This document shows positions 8,895-16,498 of a stretch of DNA of 49,405 nucleotides, in pieces. Origin of the DNA: Alphaproteobacteria bacterium (GTDB lineage: Bacteria > Pseudomonadota > Alphaproteobacteria > CAAGCB01 > CAG-977); the NCBI GenBank assembly GCA_024413465.1, contig JAKSVU010000013.1:1-49405 (forward strand). The letters are read 5' to 3'. The notes below the pieces were generated by a model. The model did no database searches. It saw only the letters and a program-made list of their open reading frames with translations, and was not told the origin of the DNA. The translations under genes and the position numbers were made by a program. Position 1 is the first letter of the stretch. The number at the start of each line of letters is the position of its first letter.

Positions 8895-9338
8895 ATGTTT
8901 TTTAATAATTTAATTTTAAAAGATAGTGAAATATATTTATATCTTATTAAAACCAACGAAGCCAATTTTGAAAAGAATTGGGCACCAAGTTACAATTTTA
9001 ATGTTTGCTTATTAGATGGAACAAAAATTGGATATTTAAATTTTAGAGTAGATAATTCTAAGATAACTAAATACTGCGGAAATGTTGGGTATAGTATTGA
9101 TGAAAAATATAGAGGTAACCATTATTCGGCAAAAGCTGTAAAATTAATACTTCAATTTGCAAAAAGTCATGGTCTAAAATATATTTTAATAACTTGTGAA
9201 ACAACAAATATTGCTTCAAATAAAATTTGCGAATTCTTGGATGCTAAATACGTTGAAACCTTACAAGTGCCTGAAACCCATGAAATGTATTTGGATGGCA
9301 ACAGAATACTAAATGTTTATAAAATTGATATTGTATAA
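8895..9338 (+). CDS. GNAT-family N-acetyltransferase
   Basis: 147 residues from the ATG at 8895; the longer open frame runs back through the tRNA and cannot be coding there. The GNAT core is seen as VGYSIDEKYRGNHYSAKAV (acetyl-CoA pyrophosphate loop, with H where G is usual) and a later TNIASNKICEFLDA helix typical of RimJ/RimL-like enzymes. The substrate is unknown. There is no strong ribosome site, and the coding sequence is more AT-rich than its neighbours. Its place directly after a tRNA suggests possible acquisition. Confidence 0.75.
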   Translation: MFFNNLILKDSEIYLYLIKTNEANFEKNWAPSYNFNVCLLDGTKIGYLNFRVDNSKITKYCGNVGYSIDEKYRGNHYSAKAVKLILQFAKSHGLKYILITCETTNIASNKICEFLDAKYVETLQVPETHEMYLDGNRILNVYKIDIV

Positions 9339-9710
9339 ACTTTGAAACAAAATATTATAACAATATTAAATTCAATTTTTTTACTAAAATACCCATTTTA
9401 AAAACTTTCCGCCTAAAGGGAATTTTTTAGTTTTAAAACTAAAAAAAGTAATTTAAATTTGTCTATTTTTTCCTCGCCAGAAGCTAAACACGTCGCTGGG
9501 TTTTAGCCTTTAACCCAATAATAGCAATAGTTTTAAAAGTTCGAGTTTCGTCGCTTCTGCTCCACCAAATTTTCCAATAATTTATTGATTTTGTTTTACG
9601 TACTCATTTTCTTTCCTACAGGGCGAGATAAAAAATGAGACTTATTTTTGTAACCAAGTTCTGTTTTGTTCGTTATATTAGTGAAAGGTAGTTTTTTTAG
9701 GAGAGTGAAT
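9339..9710. other. Long intergenic region with palindromes, a repeat and a tRNA-end-like fragment
   Basis: No convincing gene. It holds a 24-bp perfect AT palindrome (9423-9447, TTTTTTAGTTTT and its complement), a hairpin TGGGTT..AACCCA near 9497-9518, the nonamer GCTCCACCA at 9559-9567 identical to the end of the upstream tRNA-Ala, and the dispersed repeat at 9614. The part from about 9640 presumably holds the promoter of the next small gene. Confidence 0.5.
9605..9641. repeat. REP-like dispersed repeat, copy 3
   Basis: Core TCCTACAGGGCGAGAT, one base different from the core at 58-74 and 5435-5450. Flanking arms CTCATTTT and AAAAATGAG form an additional outer inverted repeat, so this copy could make a longer hairpin. 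Confidence 0.5.
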
Positions 9711-9869
9711 ATGAAAAAGGAAACGGAGCTTGAACTTGAGAAAAAGGACAGGAAAGAAAATAAAGTTGTTGAACTGAGTGAAGATGAATTATCAATGGTT
9801 ACAGGGGCAAATACGATGGGATTGATTGATAATATAGATGTTGGGAAAAACTCAAGTAAGAAAAAATAG
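9711..9869 (+). CDS. Small protein with double-glycine-like leader motif
   Basis: 52 residues from the ATG behind AGGAGA, the strongest start in this stretch. It is highly charged, with VVELSEDELSMVTGA at residues 19-33, resembling the ELxxxELxxVxGG leaders of secreted peptides cleaved by C39-type transporters, then a short core (19 residues, ending SSKKK). A strong terminator follows directly. No maturation or transport gene is nearby. It could alternatively be an unrelated small acidic/basic protein; the motif is the only evidence. Confidence 0.6.
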   Translation: MKKETELELEKKDRKENKVVELSEDELSMVTGANTMGLIDNIDVGKNSSKKK

Positions 9870-9875
9870 CCATAA

Positions 9876-9912
9876 AAAATCCCCTTTAACTTTTTTGTAA
9901 AGGGGATTTTTA
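9876..9912. terminator. Bidirectional intrinsic terminator
   Basis: Stem AAAATCCCCTTTA / TAAAGGGGATTTT with A and T tracts on both sides, between the convergent small gene and lipoprotein gene. Confidence 0.85.
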
Positions 9913-9917
9913 TTGAT

Positions 9918-10253
9918 TTATTGATAATGATTGTATTGTTGATAGTTGTGATATTGTTGATATTTATTAATTTGAGATGGATCTTGTTTACAATAAACGT
10001 TTACGTACGTTGGTTGCCAAGCATCCCATAAAATCACTCTGACAAGGAAAGATAAAAAGTTTTCATCTTCTTCAACCATTGCGATATTTTCTAAACTTCC
10101 ACAAATTTTGATTGGTTCAACGTCGTTTCCTCTGTAGTTATAAAATTTGGAATAAGTTGGTTTTTCCGGAACGTATTCAGAAAATTTAACCTGTGTATTC
10201 ATACAAGCAGACAATAAAGTTAAAGCACAAACGATAAATATCTTTTTGAACAT
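9918..10253 (-). CDS. Small lipoprotein of unknown function
   Basis: 111 residues. A type II signal peptide with lipobox LSAC places the lipidated cysteine at C17. The mature part is short and ends in a Tyr/Gln/His-rich tail (YQQYHNYQQYNHYQ). Two further cysteines are present. A clear AAGGAG precedes the ATG. No recognised domain. Confidence 0.75.
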   Translation of the reverse strand: MFKKIFIVCALTLLSACMNTQVKFSEYVPEKPTYSKFYNYRGNDVEPIKICGSLENIAMVEEDENFLSFLVRVILWDAWQPTYVNVYCKQDPSQINKYQQYHNYQQYNHYQ

Positions 10254-10392
10254 AGAAAATTCTCCTTAACGAACTATATTGTATTTTCAAATTCTTTGCG
10301 AAAAGTCTAGCATATTTAAAGTAAAATTGGTAATTTTTTTTATTTTTACTTATAATGATTAGCAAATATGACAAAATTAAAGAGTACAAATT

Positions 10393-12192
10393 ATGAATTT
10401 AAGTTCTATAGATATCGTTATTATCATTTCATCTTTACTTCTTACAGTCCTTATAGGTTTTTCAGCTTCGCATTCTTCGGGTAAAAATAAAGAAGAGTTT
10501 TTTCTGGGTGGCAGGTCGATGCCTTGGTGGCTTCTCGGATTTTCAATGGTTGCAACGACTTTTAGTGTCGATACGCCTAATTTAGTTACGAATTTGGTTA
10601 GAACGGGTGGAGTTAGTTCTAATTGGAGTTGGTGGGCGATGTTGCCAGGTGGTATGCTGACAGTATTCCTATATGCCCGTTTGTGGAGAAGAAGTGAAGT
10701 TTTAACCGATATCGAATTTTATGAATTGAGATATTCAGGAAAATTGGCTTCTTTTTTAAGGATGTTCAGAACTGTTTTTATTGGCTTGTTATTTACGGTG
10801 ATTTCCATTGCGAATATCACGATGGCATTGACAAAAGTTTGTGGTGTTATTTTAAATTTTTCACCGATCTTGACAATTGTCATAGCGATGGGGATTACTG
10901 CTGCTTTTTCTGCGGCAGGTGGTTTGAAGGGCGTTTTATTCAGTGATATGATGTTATTTTTGCTTGCAATGGTAGCATCTGTTGCTTCTGCTATTTTTGT
11001 TATCAATTTGCCAGAAGTTGGTGGTTTGTCGATGATGGTACAAAAACTATCAGAAAATGCTGAAAACGTAAATAAAATGGAAATAGTCAGTTTTGGTTCT
11101 TACTCTGATTTTTTATCGATGTTTTTGATTCCGATTTCTTTGGTTTGGTGGAGCGTTTGGTATGCCGGGGCTGAACCAGGAGGAGGCAGTTACGTTGCTC
11201 AACGGATGTTGGCTGCAAAGGATGAAAGCCACGCCGTCAAAGCAACGTTGTTTTTCAATATCTTACATTATAGTGTTCGTCCTTGGCCTTGGATGTTAGT
11301 TGCTTTGGCATCTTTGGTATTGTATCCAAATCAAGATGCCTTGGTTGCAACGTTGAAAGGTGTAATTCCTGAACATCAAATAGGAGGCGATGCTGCATAT
11401 TCTTTGATGTTGACAAAAATTCCACATGGATGGTTAGGGTTGATTGTTGCTTCAATGATTGCTGCTTACGTTTCAACGTTATCTACATTGTTGAATTTGT
11501 CATCAAGTTATTTTGTTAATGATTTGTACGTTCGTTTCATCAAGCCAGATGCTTCACCCAAAAAACAAGTTTTTGTTGGCAGATTTGTAACTATTGCCAT
11601 TGCTGTTATTGGGGCATTATTTTCGCTATATCTAAGTAACGCATTAGACGTATTTCAATTTTTATTATCGTTTGGGGCAGGAACAGGATTAATTTTTATG
11701 CTCAGATGGTTTTGGTGGAGAATAAACGCCTCGTCAGAGTTAGTTGCGATGATTAGTGCGTTTATTTTGTCTGTTTATTTTACGTTCGTTCATCAACATC
11801 TTTTCCCAAATATTGAAATTTCTTGGTCATTTTCATTAGTTTTACAAACGGTGATTGTAACAGTATGTTGGGTTGTCGCTGCTTATTTTGGACCTCAGAC
11901 TGATAAGAATACGCTTATCAATTTTTATAAGAAAACAACACCTGCAGGTTTCGGGTGGAAGAGTGTTTTGAAATTAGCAAAAGAAGAAAATATAAGCATT
12001 ACAAATAATCGTAAAGATTCAATTTCTTCAGCTGTGATAATGGCTTTGTTTGGTACAGTGACGGTTTACGCAATTCTGTTTGCTACGGGTGAATTTATTT
12101 ATCACAGAATATCTAGTGGACTGATATATTCTGTCGTATTTCTTGTCAGTTCGTATATGACGTTGCGTCTGATGAAAAAGAATCTTAGTTAG
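10393..12192 (+). CDS. Sodium:solute symporter family transporter
   Basis: 599 residues with roughly 13-14 membrane helices. SSS features include FFLGGRSMPWWLLGFSMVATTFS near residue 40-60, GGLKGVLFSDMM and the long inner-membrane core. Members import sugars, amino acids, vitamins or acids with Na+; the substrate cannot be told from sequence. It stands alone between a divergent lipoprotein and a convergent small gene, so context gives no substrate hint. Confidence 0.88.
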   Translation: MNLSSIDIVIIISSLLLTVLIGFSASHSSGKNKEEFFLGGRSMPWWLLGFSMVATTFSVDTPNLVTNLVRTGGVSSNWSWWAMLPGGMLTVFLYARLWRRSEVLTDIEFYELRYSGKLASFLRMFRTVFIGLLFTVISIANITMALTKVCGVILNFSPILTIVIAMGITAAFSAAGGLKGVLFSDMMLFLLAMVASVASAIFVINLPEVGGLSMMVQKLSENAENVNKMEIVSFGSYSDFLSMFLIPISLVWWSVWYAGAEPGGGSYVAQRMLAAKDESHAVKATLFFNILHYSVRPWPWMLVALASLVLYPNQDALVATLKGVIPEHQIGGDAAYSLMLTKIPHGWLGLIVASMIAAYVSTLSTLLNLSSSYFVNDLYVRFIKPDASPKKQVFVGRFVTIAIAVIGALFSLYLSNALDVFQFLLSFGAGTGLIFMLRWFWWRINASSELVAMISAFILSVYFTFVHQHLFPNIEISWSFSLVLQTVIVTVCWVVAAYFGPQTDKNTLINFYKKTTPAGFGWKSVLKLAKEENISITNNRKDSISSAVIMALFGTVTVYAILFATGEFIYHRISSGLIYSVVFLVSSYMTLRLMKKNLS

Positions 12193-12280
12193 AGAAGATA
12201 CCACTAGCAAAAACAATTCGCTTTCTGCAGAAAAAGAAAACGCATTTGATAATTATATCAAGGGATAATCTTGAAAAATA

Positions 12281-12454
12281 TTACCGATCGTTTACCCAAC
12301 GTTCTGGATAAATATCATAGTGTAAAGGTTGATTTTTGTATTGAGGGGTATATTGAATTTCTTTTTTCTGTTTCAATTTTTCCAATAACGTAGATTTTTG
12401 ATTTTTTATCTTAGAAACAAGTTGTTGAGCAAGTTTGTTTGTTTTTTCTACCAT
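12281..12454 (-). CDS. Small conserved-looking protein (57 aa)
   Basis: 57 residues, starting MVEKTNKLAQQLVSKIKN, helical and Lys/Gln-rich at the N-terminus, ending HYDIYPERWVNDR. A near-perfect AAAGGAG lies 7 nt before the ATG and the frame is open throughout, which supports a real gene despite its size. No known domain. The C-terminal Tyr/Trp motif is reminiscent of DUF1674-like small alphaproteobacterial proteins (PERYGDWE), which would be a succinate-dehydrogenase assembly factor relation, but this is a weak guess. Confidence 0.6.
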   Translation of the reverse strand: MVEKTNKLAQQLVSKIKNQKSTLLEKLKQKKEIQYTPQYKNQPLHYDIYPERWVNDR

Positions 12455-12629
12455 TGGAAAACTCCTTTATGTTGTGAAAAAAAAGATAGCTCTATTATAT
12501 ATTTTTTTTATGCAATGTCAAAAAATTAAGTAACCATTTGTTAATTTTTGAAATAATCTATAATTAAATAATCATATAGGGTGTTGATGCTTATAAATAA
12601 GAAGAAACTAAACCTAGGGACAAAGCAAA

Positions 12630-13577
12630 TTGAAATTCAGAAAAAGATATATCATATACGTCATAAGAACGATTTGTGCTGGCATAATTTGTTTAGTTCT
12701 TGTTTTGGGTGTAAAATTTTTTCTTGGTTTCAAATCAGGAACAATGACGGTGTCGGAACAAGAGTCTGTTTATCTGATTTCTGATAAAAAAGTATCCAAA
12801 GTAAAAGTTCCGGAAATTCGTTTGCCTCATACAAAAAATACGGGGACGAAAATAGGTGTTTTATTAGGGCGTAAAGACGAAAAAAATTATGAATTAAATA
12901 AGGATTACGTTTGTGCGTTGCAAAAAGCTGGGGCGACAAATATTCGGTTGTTGTCATATAGTAACGTTGTTGAACAAGCAAAAGATTTATCGGGTATCGT
13001 CTTGGTTGGAGGAGCTTTTTCTTTTCCACCCAATGGGAAAAAAAACTTAGTGAAAAGAAAAAAATATAATAGGTTTTATGCTTATGAAAATTTAATTCGT
13101 TTTGCTCACAAAGAGAAATTACCCGTAATGGGAATTTGTGCCGGTTTTCAAATGATGGTTGGATTGATGAATCCGGGAAAAGTAAATTTGATTGCGATAG
13201 ATACTCTACCAAATCATTTGGTCCATTCAGAAGAAAGGCACATACGTCCCCATAGCGTTGCTTTTACAAATGGTTCTCGTTTGCTACAGCTTTTGGGGCA
13301 TAAAGTTGACGTTAATTCAGTACATCGTCGGGGAATTTTGTTTTCTGATTTAAGAAATTTGGAAGACGTGATTCCAACTGCAGTTTCTCCAGATGGTTTG
13401 GCAGAAGAAGTTAAATTTCCAAAACATCCTAATTGGATGGCTGTGCAATTTCATCCGGAAGTGCTAGCTTGTGATGGAGATGAAAAAATGCAAGGGATCT
13501 TCAAATTGTTTATGCAAGACGCCGATAATTATGAACAAAATAAAGCAAAAACAGCAGACATAAGTAAAGAACCATAA
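12630..13577 (+). CDS. Membrane-anchored class I glutamine amidotransferase-like hydrolase (peptidase C26 type)
   Basis: 315 residues. An N-terminal membrane anchor (about 8-33) is followed by a class I glutamine amidotransferase fold. The nucleophile is C170 in GICAGFQ, and H275/E277 in QFHPE complete the triad, as in gamma-glutamyl-GABA hydrolases (PuuD). The anchored form suggests action outside the cytosol; substrate is unknown. The ATG follows AGGGA at good spacing. A second open frame at 12581 overlaps in another phase and is not coding. Confidence 0.82.
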   Translation: MKFRKRYIIYVIRTICAGIICLVLVLGVKFFLGFKSGTMTVSEQESVYLISDKKVSKVKVPEIRLPHTKNTGTKIGVLLGRKDEKNYELNKDYVCALQKAGATNIRLLSYSNVVEQAKDLSGIVLVGGAFSFPPNGKKNLVKRKKYNRFYAYENLIRFAHKEKLPVMGICAGFQMMVGLMNPGKVNLIAIDTLPNHLVHSEERHIRPHSVAFTNGSRLLQLLGHKVDVNSVHRRGILFSDLRNLEDVIPTAVSPDGLAEEVKFPKHPNWMAVQFHPEVLACDGDEKMQGIFKLFMQDADNYEQNKAKTADISKEP

Positions 13578-13687
13578 TTTTTTATTTCCTTTTGCTAAAA
13601 TTTTTGGTTATGATATGTACACAGAGAATTAAACGTTTTGAAATGATTTGAAACTTTTTACATTAGAGCGACGAAAAACTCGGGAAA

Positions 13688-13724
13688 TAAAAAAGGGCTG
13701 AACGTTAGTAAAATCAACCCTTTG
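13688..13724 (-). terminator. Terminator of tRNA-Pro
   Basis: Read on the minus strand: stem AAGGGTTGA / TCAGCCCTT followed by a T tract, directly after the tRNA. Confidence 0.75.
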
Positions 13725-13727
13725 AAA

Positions 13728-13804
13728 TGGTCGGAGTGATGGGATTTGAACCTACGACACCTACGTCCCGAACGTAGTGCTCTACCAAGCTGAGCTACAC
13801 TCCG
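13728..13804 (-). tRNA. tRNA-Pro(CGG)
   Basis: A 77-nt cloverleaf with encoded CCA. The acceptor CGGAGTG pairs with CACTCCG. The anticodon loop TTCGGGA gives CGG (proline, CCG codons). The T arm TAGGTTCAAATCCCA is intact. Confidence 0.95.
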
Positions 13805-13872
13805 TATGGGAAAGGGTTATAACGCATTTCATATGTAACTGCAAGAGCCATTTTACAATAAGGAAGTTTTTT

Positions 13873-14883
13873 ATGAAAAAGTATTTTGTTTTATTGGGAT
13901 TAGCTATCTTTTTCGTGATTTGTTTTTTTGTTTATAATGCATTGTCTAAAAAGGAAAAAGCAATCAAATTACCTGTTGAAAATGCAGTTGTGGAAACAGT
14001 ACAAGATCCTTTTGCAGATGGTAGTTTTTCTGATGAAGCTGAAAAGGTTTCCATTGATGAGCTAAAAGCAACGGAACAGCCTGTCAAAGATGAATTAGAT
14101 CATGCTGCTTTTGATATTGTTCGTGTCGAAGAAGATGGGCTTTTAGTCGTTGCAGGTCGAGGTGTTCCTGGTGAAAAAGTTTCTTTGATGGATGACGAAT
14201 TAGAATTGTTAAAAATAGACGTTGATGATGCTGGTCAATGGGCTTCTATTTCCGAAATCAGATTAGATCCAGGTGCGCATAAATTGTGGTTAAAAAATGC
14301 TAAAATTACTTCCGCTGAAATGGCTGAAAACGTTGTTGTAAACGTTGCAGAACAAGATAAAGATACAATGGCTGTTCTTGTTAGTTCGGCAAATGAAGAC
14401 GTTAAAGTTTTACAAATGCCAGAAGAAACAAAAATGGCAGAAAGTGTTTTAGATGTTACTTCCGTCAATTACGTCAATCAAAAGGTGACAATTGCCGGTT
14501 CTGTTAAATCAAAGGGCAAAATTAATCTTTACGTTAATAACAATTTCGTTGGCAAAGTTTTTGTTGATAAGGCAGGGACTTGGAATATCAAAACTTCTTA
14601 TTTGATGAAAAAAGGATTGAAATATACTATTCGTGCAGATCAAGCTGATGAAACCGGAAAAATTGTTGCTCGTGTAGAAGTTCCTTTTGAAATTGTAACT
14701 GGTTTGGCTGTTAATGACAAAAATCAAATTCGTGTCGTTAAAGGCGATTGTTTGTGGAATATTGCAAAATATGCTTATGGCGATGGTTTTGCTTACATGA
14801 CGATTTATCAGGCAAATAAAAATAAAATTAAAGATCCAAATTTAATTTATCCAAATCAAGTTTTTGTTATTCCATCTAAGTAA
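13873..14883 (+). CDS. Membrane-anchored LysM peptidoglycan-binding protein with Ig-like repeats
   Basis: 336 residues from the ATG behind AAGGAAG; the longer reading frame from 13777 runs through tRNA-Pro and is rejected. An N-terminal membrane anchor (3-25), two beta-sandwich-like domains (about 75-145 and 195-275) and a C-terminal LysM (about 285-335: VVKGDCLWNIAKYAYG ... IYPNQVFVIPS). LysM binds the glycan backbone of peptidoglycan, so this is likely a periplasmic wall-associated protein. The function beyond binding is unknown. Confidence 0.85.
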   Translation: MKKYFVLLGLAIFFVICFFVYNALSKKEKAIKLPVENAVVETVQDPFADGSFSDEAEKVSIDELKATEQPVKDELDHAAFDIVRVEEDGLLVVAGRGVPGEKVSLMDDELELLKIDVDDAGQWASISEIRLDPGAHKLWLKNAKITSAEMAENVVVNVAEQDKDTMAVLVSSANEDVKVLQMPEETKMAESVLDVTSVNYVNQKVTIAGSVKSKGKINLYVNNNFVGKVFVDKAGTWNIKTSYLMKKGLKYTIRADQADETGKIVARVEVPFEIVTGLAVNDKNQIRVVKGDCLWNIAKYAYGDGFAYMTIYQANKNKIKDPNLIYPNQVFVIPSK

Positions 14884-15005
14884 GATTACGCTATTTTGTG
14901 TTTATTTTTACGAAAATTAGAAAAGATTTGTATAATAATTCTTTTCATTTTTATCAATTTGTCATATAACAAGAGGCAGTTTTTTAATATATTAGGAGAA
15001 TACCT

Positions 15006-15716
15006 ATGACCAACAGACCTGATTTATCATGGCGTCATTTTATATTACCACCTATTCATACAGAAGGTTGGAAATTTGTCGCTGTTTTTGCTGCAGCTAC
15101 CTTTTTATTGGGAATGTTATGCAGTTTTTTAGGCATAATTGGTTTTGTTTTGACCGCTTGGTGTTATTATTTCTTCCGTGATCCACAACGTGCTGTTCCA
15201 GCCGGAGACAGCTTAGTTCTTAGTCCAGCAGATGGGACAGTCAGCAATATTTGCACGATGGTTCCTCCTGCAGAAATGGAATTAGGAACAGAAGAAATGA
15301 CACGCGTCAGCATTTTTATGAGTGTTTTTAACGTTCACGTTAACCGCGCTCCAATGTCTGGTAAAATTTTGACAAGTACTTACGTTAAAGGTTCTTTTGT
15401 CAACGTTTCTTTGGATAAAGAAAGTGAAAATAATGAACGCAATTTGTTGTCAATGGAAACAGTAACAGGTCATAAAATTGGTTTCGTTCAAATTGCAGGT
15501 TTGGTCGCTCGTCGTATTGTTACTTTCGTAAAACCTGGTGATGAAGTTCGTGCTGGTGGTCGTTTTGGTTTAATTCGTTTTGGATCAAGATTGGATGTAT
15601 ATATTCCAACTGATGTTGCAGTGAAAGTTCAATTAGGGCAAACAATGATTGCTGGTGAAACAATTATTGCCGATTTGAATGATAAAGGTGCTGCTATGAC
15701 AGGAGACATGATTTGA
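15006..15716 (+). CDS. psd: Phosphatidylserine decarboxylase proenzyme (short type)
   Basis: 236 residues. Short-type PSD: membrane segment about 22-52, LSPADGTVS (72-80), the metal/substrate segment NVHVNRAP (109-116) and the autocatalytic cleavage site G193-S194 in RFGSRLDVY, where Ser becomes the pyruvoyl group. It makes phosphatidylethanolamine from phosphatidylserine at the inner membrane. It overlaps pssA at TGATG, giving the classic psd-pssA coupling. GGAG ribosome site. Confidence 0.95.
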   Translation: MTNRPDLSWRHFILPPIHTEGWKFVAVFAAATFLLGMLCSFLGIIGFVLTAWCYYFFRDPQRAVPAGDSLVLSPADGTVSNICTMVPPAEMELGTEEMTRVSIFMSVFNVHVNRAPMSGKILTSTYVKGSFVNVSLDKESENNERNLLSMETVTGHKIGFVQIAGLVARRIVTFVKPGDEVRAGGRFGLIRFGSRLDVYIPTDVAVKVQLGQTMIAGETIIADLNDKGAAMTGDMI

Positions 15717-16498
15717 TGTTAAAAAAGACAAGCAAAAAGTTAAAGGAAATTCCTTTTAATCGTATTGCACCAAACATTGTTACAATGATGGCTTTGTGTT
15801 CGGGTGTTACTTCTATTCGCTTAGCAATAGAAGGAAATTTTAAATTGGCTGTGATTGCCATTTTGATGGCAACTATTTTTGATGCTTTAGATGGTCGCGT
15901 AGCCAGAATGTTGCAGGGCTCTTCTGATTTTGGTGCAGAATTAGATTCATTGTCAGACGTCGTTTGTTTTGGTGTGGCTCCAGGTGTATTGATGTATATT
16001 TGGGCTTTATCTGAAACAGATCGTTGGGGATGGATGTTTGCTTTGTTGATGCCTGTTTGTTGTGCATTGCGTTTGGCTCGTTTCAACGTGATGTTGGATG
16101 AAGAACCACAACCGTCTTATTGGCATCATTTCTTTGTCGGTTTGCCAGCTCCAGGTGGGGCATTTGTTGCTCTCGTTCCTGTGTTGCTTTCATTTGCTTT
16201 CCCAGGAAATGATTTCTTTAGAACAGAATGGTTCGTTTGCGCATTCTTGTTTGTCAGTGCAATTTTGATGGCAAGTCGCCTGCCAACAATTTCTTTGAAA
16301 CATATTCGTATTCCTGCAAGATTTGTTGCATTCTTCTTAATGATGTTCGGTTTGTATTTAGGGGCTTTGCTTTACAAACGCTGGATTGTCTTGAGCATTT
16401 CATTTATCGTTTATTTAGCCAGTGTTCCAGTTTGTTCAATTATCTTTTTACATTTGAAACACCAAGCTGAAAATCCAAATGGCAAATCTGAAGGATAA
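15716..16498 (+). CDS. pssA: CDP-diacylglycerol-serine O-phosphatidyltransferase
   Basis: 260 residues from the ATG at 15716, preceded by AGGAG inside psd; a TTG three bases upstream is a less likely start. The CDP-alcohol phosphotransferase signature D-x2-D-G-x2-A-R-x8-G-x3-D-x3-D is perfect at residues 56-81 of this start, within a protein of about six to eight membrane helices. It supplies phosphatidylserine for psd. Its 3' end overlaps polA by 20 bp. Confidence 0.95.
   Translation: MLKKTSKKLKEIPFNRIAPNIVTMMALCSGVTSIRLAIEGNFKLAVIAILMATIFDALDGRVARMLQGSSDFGAELDSLSDVVCFGVAPGVLMYIWALSETDRWGWMFALLMPVCCALRLARFNVMLDEEPQPSYWHHFFVGLPAPGGAFVALVPVLLSFAFPGNDFFRTEWFVCAFLFVSAILMASRLPTISLKHIRIPARFVAFFLMMFGLYLGALLYKRWIVLSISFIVYLASVPVCSIIFLHLKHQAENPNGKSEG

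Noticed and set aside
9479-9567. Decayed tRNA or small RNA ending in GCTCCACCA
   Set aside because: A T-loop-like GTTCGAGT is present, but the arms do not pair into a cloverleaf.
9661-9675. Possible LexA box before the small gene (GTTC-N6-GTTC)
   Set aside because: Spacing is 6, not 7, so it does not fit the operator.
12581-12784. Reading frame overlapping the glutamine amidotransferase start
   Set aside because: Different phase; the amidotransferase frame has the anchor, ribosome site and catalytic motifs.
13777-13872. N-terminal extension of the LysM protein
   Set aside because: The frame runs through the tRNA-Pro gene on the other strand, and a good ribosome site and signal anchor sit at 13873.
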